NCBI GenBank assembly: GCA_027490985.1
Contig: JAIXXC010000205.1
Location: forward strand, 1-41,045
Length of the DNA stretch: 41,045 bases
Direction: 5' to 3'
From: Verrucomicrobiales bacterium
GTDB lineage: Bacteria > Verrucomicrobiota > Verrucomicrobiia > Limisphaerales > UBA9464
Positions 24,414 to 32,400 of this stretch are shown in pieces (the stretch's first letter is position 1; every line of letters begins with the position of its first letter). The translations under genes were made by a program, and so were the position numbers. Below the pieces are notes generated by a model. The model was not told the DNA's origin. It worked only from the letters and a program-made list of their open reading frames with translations, and ran no database searches.

Positions 24414-26089
24414 AGTGGCTGATCCCCACCCTGCGGATCTACCGGCCCGACGCGCCCCGCTGCGCCGCGGCCCTGGCTCTGGTCGGGCTGACGACGGCCG
24501 CGGCGGTGATCAAGCCCTGGCCATTGGCCTGGATCCTGGACGCCCTGTCGGGCCGATCGGGCGACACCGGCTCCCTCACCCGCTGGACAGCGGCGCTCTT
24601 GGGCGCCCACCTGGTGCACGGATTCCTCGGAGCCGCCCAACAAAGCCTGGTGATCACCCTGGGTCTGCGGGGGCTCCAACGCGTTCGCCATCAGGTCTTC
24701 GAGCGCCTGCTGCGTCTGTCGCCCCGGGAAGTCCAGGGAACCGCGGCCGGTGATTGGATCTATCGGGCCACCTGGGACACCTACGCCTTCCAGACTCTCT
24801 TCACCCATGGCGTGTTCACCGGCCTCACCGCCGGGGCCGGCGTGATCGCCATGACCGTGGTGATGACCCGCATCCATGGACCGCTGACCGCCGTGGCCCT
24901 GGCCACCGTGCCGCCGCTCCTCATGGTGATGCGGGTGTTCGGACCCCGACTCGAACGCGCGGCCACCCGGGCCCAATCGGCCGATGCCGGCATCGCCGCC
25001 GCCGTCCAGCAGGCGGTGGCCAACCTGCCGCTCATCCAGGCCTTCACCCGCGAAGCGACCACCGCGGCCGATTTCGACCGGCAGGCCGGCGAGGCATTCG
25101 TCGCCCGACGGCACCAACACCGTTCCGAAGTGGTCTACCTGGCTGCCGTGGCCGCGATCCTGGCCGCCGGCACCGCCGGCATCGTGGCCTACGGATCCCG
25201 GGAAGTCGTGGCCGGCCGCCTGACCCAGGGTCAGTTGCTGGTGTTCCTGGCCTACCTGGCGCAGCTCTACGAACCGTTGAATCAGCTGTCGCACTTGGGC
25301 GGCACCATCTCCACGGCCCAGGCAAGCGCACACCGCGTGCTCGAATGGCTCGACACACCCGAGGCTTCCGATAGCGGCACCGGGTCGATTCCGAAGGCCT
25401 CTGAGGGCGTGGCTCTGGAATTCCACGACGTGGGCTTCGCCTACGAACCGGGCCGCCCCGTGCTGAATGGAGTCCATCTCAGTCTCAAGCCTGGTGAGAT
25501 CGTGGCCATCGTCGGCCCCAGCGGATCGGGCAAGACCACGCTGCTGCAATTGATTCCCCGGTTCTTGGAACCCCGATCAGGCAAGGTTCTCTGGAGCGGG
25601 CTCGACGTGAAGAGCCTGCGACGCGACCACCTCCGGCAGCAGGTGTCGTGGGTGTTGCAAGAACCCCTGCTCCTGCCCACGACGGTCGCCGAGAACATCG
25701 GGTTCGGACGCGACGGGGCGACCCGGGCGGAGATCGAAGCCGCGGCCCGGGCGGCCCAGGCCCATGAATTCATCCAGCGCCTGCCGCAGGGCTACGACAC
25801 CCGTGTGGGCGACGGGTCCGCGCGACTGAGCGTGGGTGAAAAACAGCGCATCCACCTGGCCAGAGCCTTCCTCAAAGACGCTCCGGTGTTGCTGCTCGAC
25901 GAACCCACCAGCGCGCTGGATGGACAGAGCGAGGCGGCCGTGATGGCGGCCATCCAGCAGCTCACCCGCGGCCGCACCACGCTCATGGTGGCGCATCGAC
26001 CGGAAACGCTGCACATCGCCCACCGCATCCTGCGATTGGAGGCCGGGACACTCACCGAAGTCACCCCAAGTCGGCCCTCCGGAGTCTGA
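24410..26089 (+). CDS. MsbA-like ABC transporter, fused membrane and ATPase domains
   Basis: This 559-residue type IV exporter has a membrane domain of six helices (about 1-320, starting with LALVGLTTAAAVIKPWPLAWIL) and a nucleotide-binding domain from about 335. Walker A is GPSGSGKTT near 367, the Q-loop is in WVLQEPLLLPTT, the C-loop is LSVGEKQRIHLARA near 473, and Walker B VLLLDEPTSALD is followed by the switch His in MVAHRPETL. The C-loop reads LSVGE in place of LSGGQ, a substitution seen in some lipid and peptide exporters. Coupling with kdsB by an ATGA overlap suggests export of lipid A-core or another glycolipid as a homodimer. The substrate is inference from context. Confidence 0.88.
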   Translation: MKWLIPTLRIYRPDAPRCAAALALVGLTTAAAVIKPWPLAWILDALSGRSGDTGSLTRWTAALLGAHLVHGFLGAAQQSLVITLGLRGLQRVRHQVFERLLRLSPREVQGTAAGDWIYRATWDTYAFQTLFTHGVFTGLTAGAGVIAMTVVMTRIHGPLTAVALATVPPLLMVMRVFGPRLERAATRAQSADAGIAAAVQQAVANLPLIQAFTREATTAADFDRQAGEAFVARRHQHRSEVVYLAAVAAILAAGTAGIVAYGSREVVAGRLTQGQLLVFLAYLAQLYEPLNQLSHLGGTISTAQASAHRVLEWLDTPEASDSGTGSIPKASEGVALEFHDVGFAYEPGRPVLNGVHLSLKPGEIVAIVGPSGSGKTTLLQLIPRFLEPRSGKVLWSGLDVKSLRRDHLRQQVSWVLQEPLLLPTTVAENIGFGRDGATRAEIEAAARAAQAHEFIQRLPQGYDTRVGDGSARLSVGEKQRIHLARAFLKDAPVLLLDEPTSALDGQSEAAVMAAIQQLTRGRTTLMVAHRPETLHIAHRILRLEAGTLTEVTPSRPSGV

Positions 26090-26122
26090 CGCCCTCCACA
26101 AGACCGAAACGGGCGGGGCTCC

Positions 26123-27721
26123 TCACCGCTGCACCACGAATCCCGCCTCGGCCCAGTCGGCGAAGTCTTCGCGAGAACCGTCACCGGCATCCATGGCCAC
26201 CAGGCTGATGCGCCGGGCTCCCGACGGAATGGGCACATCGAAATGCCACGCGGCCGACTTCACCCGCATCACCGGGCTCGCAGCGGCTTCGCGGCCATCG
26301 ATCAGCACCTTGAACACCACGCTGGGAAACCGGCCGAGATTGGACCCGTTGCTGGCCTCCAGCAGGTTCTCATCGGCCCCGGCCAGGGCCACGAAGCGGC
26401 GAAACTCCGGGCGCACCTCGTAGACCACTTCGCACGGGGCATGGACGCCCAGGCCGCGGGCGAAGGTGGTGCGATCGACCCGCAACGGGCCTCCCAGATT
26501 GGCCCGATCGGTCTGGGGCGCGCGGGTATTCCCCGAATAGCGCACTTCGCCGCCGTAGGTATGGCCGAAACCCACGCTGCGGACGGGCTTCAACTCCGAC
26601 AACGGCACGTCCGGCCGGGGCGGCGTCGGGCCGTTCCGGGCGAACACGCCCTCGGATTCGAGACACACCGCGCGTCCTTTCTGGAACGCCGTGGCCCGCA
26701 CCCGCGTGGACTCCGAGACCGGGAACGGTCGGGTGTATTTCGGGGATCGGGCCGTGGGAGCCGAACCATCCAGTGTGTAGCGGATCTCCGCCCCGGGCTG
26801 TAGCGGGGCCGTAAGCGTCACGGTGACGGGACGCTCGAAGACATGCGGCCGCATGCGGGTTCCCCAGGGGGTGATGCGCACCGGATCCACCACCCAGTCC
26901 TTCTTCCATCGCCCGAGCCGAGACAACTCCTCCTGGAACGAGATCGTGGGCGCCAGGTGCTTCTCGAAGTGCGCCACCACCTGCTCGGTGTTGAGGTCCG
27001 GCGTGAAGCCACGGGCCGGGTCGTAGCCCGGATGGGCATCGGTCATGTCGCGGGCCAGCATGCACTGGAGGCCCGCCGCCTTCATGGCGCGCAGGCCCAT
27101 GGGTTTGCCCAGCAGGCACACCTGAGTGTGGAAGCCGACGTAGATCAGATGGGTCAGGCCGTATTTTTGGCAGAGGGCGTAGACCTCGGCCTGCGTGTCG
27201 GGCATCCAATCGTTCGGGTCGATCACCAGGTCCGGATGCATGCCGTCCCATCCGTAATGGACGCCGCACCGCTCGGCCCCGCAGGCGCAGCCCCCGGCAT
27301 CGGGCACCGGCGGGCAGTTCACCGCCACCACCGAGGGCACCGTCACCTTCGGCAACTGGAACACCGCCTCCCGCTGCGGAGTCCCGACATAATTGTCCAC
27401 CACATCGCTCGGACACAGGAAGACCGGCATGCCCAGATCGCGAGCCGCCGCGAGGGCCTTGTTGATCCGCGGCACGAAGGCATCGACCCGCATCGTGGCC
27501 GTCTTGCACCAGTGGAAGTTCCAGATGTCCACCGCCACCACCCCGATGCGCGACGAGTCGACCACCTCGTGGGTCACCCGGACCTCGCCCGTCTGGGGAT
27601 CCCGGGTTTGCAGGCTCCAGCGGATGGGCACGGCACCGACCCGGGGCATCAGAGCCAGGCCGATCACGATGACGAAACCCAACCGGAGGGCGCCTTTCAG
27701 CACATGCGGGGACATGCCCAT
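26123..27721 (-). CDS. Exported isochorismatase-fold hydrolase with CHB_HEX and NPCBM domains
   Basis: This 532-residue protein has a signal peptide (about 8-30, GLALMPRVGA). An isochorismatase/cysteine-hydrolase domain follows (about 58-260), with the nucleophile-assisting Asp65 in VVAVDIWNFHW, a cluster CPPVPDAGGCACGAERCG, and the nucleophile-type Cys in GFHTQVCLLGKPMG. Next is a chitobiase/beta-hexosaminidase C-terminal-type domain (about 285-355, RYTLDGSAPTARSPKYT). An NPCBM carbohydrate-binding domain covers about 370-530 (GFGHTYGGEVRYSGN to VVFKVLIDGR). Isochorismatase-fold enzymes act on amides, ureides or vinyl ethers. Export together with a galactose/cell-wall-type binding module points to a polysaccharide or peptidoglycan-associated substrate. 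Start choice lies between the ATGs at 27721 and 27715. It is convergent with the ABC transporter gene. Confidence 0.8.
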   Translation of the reverse strand: MGMSPHVLKGALRLGFVIVIGLALMPRVGAVPIRWSLQTRDPQTGEVRVTHEVVDSSRIGVVAVDIWNFHWCKTATMRVDAFVPRINKALAAARDLGMPVFLCPSDVVDNYVGTPQREAVFQLPKVTVPSVVAVNCPPVPDAGGCACGAERCGVHYGWDGMHPDLVIDPNDWMPDTQAEVYALCQKYGLTHLIYVGFHTQVCLLGKPMGLRAMKAAGLQCMLARDMTDAHPGYDPARGFTPDLNTEQVVAHFEKHLAPTISFQEELSRLGRWKKDWVVDPVRITPWGTRMRPHVFERPVTVTLTAPLQPGAEIRYTLDGSAPTARSPKYTRPFPVSESTRVRATAFQKGRAVCLESEGVFARNGPTPPRPDVPLSELKPVRSVGFGHTYGGEVRYSGNTRAPQTDRANLGGPLRVDRTTFARGLGVHAPCEVVYEVRPEFRRFVALAGADENLLEASNGSNLGRFPSVVFKVLIDGREAAASPVMRVKSAAWHFDVPIPSGARRISLVAMDAGDGSREDFADWAEAGFVVQR

Positions 27722-27770
27722 GATGCAACCTGCAATCGGGCGCCCCCGCAAGCCGAGCCCGGGGCTTCGG

Positions 27771-28151
27771 TCAATCCCGGTCGGCCCCTGGATCCCGTGA
27801 GGCCGAAGGATCGTTCAGCAACGGCGGAGTGGCCTTGCGGATGTCCCGCAGGATCTGCAGGGAAGTCGCCAGGGACCACAGCCAGGCGCCGAGGAACAAG
27901 ACGCCACCCCAGAGCCAGCCGCGGGAGGTCGGCCAGGTGACCGAATCACCGGTCTGCACGGCGTCCCAGGCCAACCGCGCCAAATCCCAGAACCAAGCCA
28001 TGAGCGCGACGAATCCCGAGACCGCCATCGCCATCTGCAAGACACCCACCACGCGACGACCGGCCAAGTACGATCCCAACCCGGGCGTGGCCCCCAGGTT
28101 GATGGCCAACGCCGTCCAACCCATCGATCGACTACTCGGCTTTTCGGCCAT
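27771..28151 (-). CDS. Small membrane protein
   Basis: This 126-residue protein has about three hydrophobic segments (roughly 15-30, 36-60 and 82-105). The opening ALAINLGATPGLGSYLAGRRVVG resembles small PVC membrane proteins of unknown function that have a glycine-rich first loop. The start at 28151 (MAEKPSS) overlaps the end of the upstream GYF-type gene by 20 bases. A start at 28124 (MGWTALA) would avoid the overlap and cannot be excluded. The C-terminal tail is polar (NDPSASRDPGADRD). No function can be assigned; co-translation with the upstream membrane protein suggests a shared role. Confidence 0.65.
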   Translation of the reverse strand: MAEKPSSRSMGWTALAINLGATPGLGSYLAGRRVVGVLQMAMAVSGFVALMAWFWDLARLAWDAVQTGDSVTWPTSRGWLWGGVLFLGAWLWSLATSLQILRDIRKATPPLLNDPSASRDPGADRD

Positions 28152-29100
28152 GGATGACCGTCTCATAGGCGCACATCAACACCAGCATCGAGATGGGGAT
28201 CGTCACGACCAACCCCACCAGACAACACAACGTACCGGCGAAGTTCAAAATCGACGTCACCACCGACAGAGCCAGGCATGACCACCAGTGCCGTCTCACC
28301 TGCCGCCCACTCCGCTTCATGGCCGTCCAGAAGTCCAAGCGTTGATCCAGGATCATCGGCAACGCGAACATCCAATTGACCGTGAGGAAAACGGTCACCG
28401 GCAACCCAAGCAGGAACAGTCCCAGCCCCGGTGCCAACACCGCAAAACCTGGCCAACTGGCCGAACCCTTCGCCAATCCCATGATGGCGGTCAGACCCAC
28501 ACTGAAGAACAGGACGAGGATTCCCGCCAACAGTGGCACAAAGACCAAAATGGACGCCACCCATTGTCCCAGGAACAAATGGCCAAACATCTTCCGGAAC
28601 CCATCGAACAGGGATCCCAAAGGAGGCGTCTCTCCACGAATCACCCTCAAGTAAACGACATAGAGACCGGCCATCAGCGGTCCACCAATGACCATGCTGC
28701 AAAGGCTGAACAGGATACCGATGTAAGGGAGGGCTCCCAAAAACGTCAGACTCAAGCAGATGAGCACGTACATCATCGTCGGCCCGAAGAGCGTGGAGAA
28801 CTGCTGTTGGAACAGCCTCCAAGCCGTCGTCAGGCAAGCGACGATATCCAAGTCGTAGTCCCCGTCGAAATCCGATGGAATAGGACGAGCTTCCCCGGGC
28901 GCCGGGATCAACAGGGGCGCCACGATTGGCGGTTGGAGCAAGACCACCAATTCGGGCACTTCGCGCAAGGGGCGCCACTGGCCGTCCTCTCCCTGCACTC
29001 GGGTGTCACCGTCGACGCGTTTTTCACGGATCCATTGCCCCAATGGTTCGGAGGACACCGGGCCGTACTCTTTTCCGTCGCTGCCGAGGATTCGATACAT
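28132..29100 (-). CDS. GYF_2/DUF4339 domain multi-pass membrane protein
   Basis: This is a 322-residue protein. The N-terminal 50 residues form a GYF_2 (DUF4339) domain, MYRILGSDGKEYGPVSSEPL followed by the conserved WIREKRVDGDTRV and GQWRPLREV. A proline-rich linker leads to five or six membrane helices from about residue 95 onward (MMYVLICLSLTFLGALPYIG, LFSLCSMVIGGPLMAGLYVV, then three more). The membrane part resembles DUF975-type/integral membrane proteins with a beginning DIVACLTTAWRLFQQQ and FWTAMKRSGRQVRRHW. GYF_2 domains are thought to bind proline-rich peptides. The start at 29100 is fixed by the GYF domain. A possible promoter on the minus strand is TTCGGT with GATATT 17 bases later, inside 29130-29160. 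Confidence 0.75.
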   Translation of the reverse strand: MYRILGSDGKEYGPVSSEPLGQWIREKRVDGDTRVQGEDGQWRPLREVPELVVLLQPPIVAPLLIPAPGEARPIPSDFDGDYDLDIVACLTTAWRLFQQQFSTLFGPTMMYVLICLSLTFLGALPYIGILFSLCSMVIGGPLMAGLYVVYLRVIRGETPPLGSLFDGFRKMFGHLFLGQWVASILVFVPLLAGILVLFFSVGLTAIMGLAKGSASWPGFAVLAPGLGLFLLGLPVTVFLTVNWMFALPMILDQRLDFWTAMKRSGRQVRRHWWSCLALSVVTSILNFAGTLCCLVGLVVTIPISMLVLMCAYETVIHGRKAE

Positions 29101-29150
29101 GGTATGGGTTTGGAGGTGGGTTGAATCAGTAATATCCGGCAAACTGGGAT

Positions 29151-29176
29151 TTGACCGAACCGCGTTTGGCTATACT
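29151..29176 (+). promoter_or_regulatory. Candidate promoter upstream of the short frameshifted gene
   Basis: TATACT at 29171-29176 is the best -10 hexamer I saw in the window. TTGACC at 29151-29156 would be the -35, but the spacing is 14 bases, shorter than normal. The predicted start is about 29183, twenty bases before the ATG at 29202. Confidence 0.35.
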
Positions 29177-29201
29177 GAGGTCCATCATTGAACCTATCAA
29201 T

Positions 29202-29389
29202 ATGAGCTTCTGGCAACGATTGGAAACGTCGGGAGCGCAACCTTCCGACAGGTCTCGACACCGACGCCGGAAGGTCGCGAGAAGGACCCATCCCATCGGT
29301 ACCTCGCTCGGGGACCCATTCTCCGCCTCACGGGCGTGGCGGGCAGCGTGATCAACGGCGTGATTGCCCAGGTGGAAATCGAATCCTGA
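29202..29389 (+). pseudogene. Short gene with a probable one-base deletion near its start
   Basis: From about 29204 to a TGA at 29387-29389 the plus strand has a protein-like frame, LLATIGNVGSATFRQV then TPEGREKDPSHRYLARGP and GVAGSVINGVIAQVEIES, with codon use like its neighbours. It has no in-frame start: a TGA precedes it at 29189. The only nearby ATG (29202) is in another frame, and adding one base after it would join the two as M-x-LLATIGNVG, about 62 residues. It could be a frameshifted gene, a sequencing/assembly error, or a gene with an unusual start. I do not recognise the family. The frame read from the ATG as written (49 residues, Arg/Ser-rich) looks non-coding. Confidence 0.45.
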
Positions 29390-29464
29390 TCCTCCTCAAT
29401 TTTTTGTTGATCAGCCATCCGAGGCAACGAGCTTCTGAAAATCCTCCCGTCGCTTCCCAATTCC

Positions 29465-32400
29465 ATGGACCGTACCAACCTCGCCCCAGGCCGACTGATC
29501 CGTCTCTTGCGTCTGGGGGTCGCCCTCATTGCCGGCTTCGGTCTCGCCAGCCGCTCGATCGCTCTCGAGATCGTCCGCCCGCCCACCTCCCAGACGATCT
29601 TCCTGGGCGACCCGGTGAGCTTCCGTGTCGAGGCCCGGGGTGAACCGCCCCTCCAATACCGCTGGCTGCGCAACGGCAAACCGATGGAAGGGGTGTCCGG
29701 CCCCGATTGGACCTTCGTCACTTCAGCCGCGGATCACGACGCGACGATCACCGTCGAGGTCATCGACAGCACCCTCCGACTCACAAGCCCAGCCGCCCGG
29801 TTGACCATCGATCCTGGGCTTCCGGGTGCCTATCGGACCAATCGCCTGGTCGAGGTCGTCCACCCGTGGCAATACCGAGTGGACGGCGTGCTGCCCCACC
29901 CGCAGTGGCCAGTATGGAGCGATGCCAGCACCGGGTGGACCAACGGCGCCGGCGTGCTGTACGTCGAAGATGCCGAGCTTCCCGGCCCCAAGACGACCCT
30001 GCTGCCGGCGGCCGCCGGGAAGCTGCCCACGACGGCCTACTTCCGGACCACCTTTGTCAACCCGATCACCAACGCCCACTCCATCGAACTGGTCGCGAGC
30101 CTGCTGGTCGACGACGGAGCGCTGGTATTCCTCAACGGCTCCGAGGTCCAGCGCCTCGGCTTGGACGAAGGCACGGTGCTGCCGACCACCCAGGCCAGCC
30201 GGAGTGTCGGAAATGCCGCTTGGGAGGGTCCTTTCCCCTGGGCGGCCACCGGCCTGAAGCCGGGGACCAACGCGCTGTCCGTCGAGGTACACCAGTCGGG
30301 CACCGCCAGTTCCGACCTGGTGTGGGGACTCGTCCTCGATGCGGTCTGGCAGGAGCGGGTGCGCGATACGCTGGCCCCGAAGGTGGTCTCCGTCACACCG
30401 CCGCTCGGGTCCACCGTCGGGGCGGCGCCTCGACTCGAGGTCCTCTTCACCGAACCGGTCCAAGGCGTCACGGCCTCCGCCCTCCGACTCAACGGAGTGC
30501 CGGCCACGGTCGTGACTGAATTGAGCGCCAACCGCTACGCCTTCGATTTCGCCTCTGCTCCGGCAGGCACCGTTGCGCTGGCTTGGTCGACAGAACCCGG
30601 AATCACCGACCGTTCGGCCGGCGCGAACCGCCTCGACACCCGAAGTTTCTCGAACCCGGTCGAACCGGCGATCCCAGCCACCCGACTGGCCTTCGCCTCG
30701 GTAGGCCAGTCCAGCGACGCCTCCACCGACACCGCCGCGACGTTGGCCATCGACAATCGGGAGACCACCAGCAGCCGGACCGCCGATCTGCCTGGCAGCC
30801 ACTGGTGGGGACACCTGTCGCGCATCCACCGCTTGCAGCGCGTCGAGGGCGTCCAACCGGCCGCACCCGACGACGCACTCGGCCGGGGCTGCGTGCTGCG
30901 CCTCCTCCGCATGGACGACCAGGTGGTGTTCGAACAAGACCTGCCCGACGTCGGACCGGGCGGCACTTGGACCATCGACCTGCCGGCCGGGGTCATGGCC
31001 CGTACCGTCTGGATCGGACTCCCCGGCGAGCGAACCAACGGACGCGGCACCCGTCAGGTCGCCGTGGCCGAGATCCGCGTATCCGGGGTGCCGGATATCC
31101 CGTTCGGACCGCCGCCCCCGGTGACGGGGACGCCGCTCGACCGGTTGGTGGTCTCGAACAACCTGGCGTCCTTCAAACGCAGCACGATGCTGCGACTCAC
31201 CGATGGCCTCGCCCCGGCCGCCCGGGCCAACGACGACAAAGCCTCCACCGAGACCAAAACCACGGAACGGACGGTCGACGGCTACTGGGAGGTCGATCTT
31301 GGAGGCACCTTCGCCCTTCATGGCATCCGTACCATCGCCGCTTCCGGCATCGGCGGACGTCTCACCAACGCCACGGTCCGACTCTTCGACGAACAGCATG
31401 ACTCGGTCTTTTCCCGGAGGATTTCCGGCCGCCCCGACACCTTCGACACCGACTTCGGCGGGCCGGTCTTCGCGAGATATGTGCGGGTCGGGCTCGAGGA
31501 CAAGCGGCGGACGGACCCGGGCGGCGGCATCGAGTGGTACATCGGCTTCCGCGAGGTGGCCGTGTTCGGTCGACCCACCAACGAGGTCGGCATCCTGAGC
31601 TTCGAAGCCGATGCCAGCACGACCGGATCGACCCAACGAACCCTGTCGTGGCAGGTCGAGGACGTGCTCCGGTTGGAGCTGCATCCCAGCGTGGGCTCGG
31701 TGGGTTCACTCACTTCGGCCGACGGAAAGGGTCTGGTCCGGTTGACGCCTGCGCGGTCCACCGAGTACCTGCTCGTGGCCTCCAACACCGCCGGAATCTT
31801 CGTGCGCGCCGCCTCGGTGGAGGTCCCGGGTTCGTCTCTGTCGGTGGGCCTCGACGAGTTGGTCGCGGCCAATCGCTTTTCGTTGGCCACCGCCTCGGGC
31901 GACGCCACCGATTGGATCGAGCTCCGCAACCCGGGCAATCAGCCCGTGGACCTCGCAGGGTGGAGCCTGAGCGACGATCCGACCAAACCGCGCAAGTGGA
32001 CCTTCCCCCGTTGGGTGCTTGAACCGCACCAGTCGCGGGTCGTCTTCGCCTCGGGCAGCGACCGAGGCCTCGACGCGTCAGGCGACCTGCACGTGGGCTT
32101 CCGGCTGTCCCGGGCCGGCGGCACCTTGTTGCTCGTGCCGCCCGCCGCCTCGGGCGAGCCGCTGCAGCGGGTCGACTACCCCGCCCTTGGCGATGACCTC
32201 GCCTACGGCCGCGATCTGGCCGGCCAATGGCGGATGCTCGACCCGACTCCGGGCCGCCCGAACGTGGCTGCTGCCCACCAGGGATGGGTCCGCCAGCCCG
32301 ACTGGAGCCACAACCGGGGATTCCACGAGAGTCCCTTCCGCTTGTTGCTCACCGCCCCCGACCCCGATGCGACCATCCTCTATTCGACCAACGGGACCGA

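Noticed and set aside
26090-26122. Terminator between the convergent ABC transporter and isochorismatase-fold genes
   Set aside because: CGCCC and GGGCG can pair but are 16 bases apart, with no T run on either strand.
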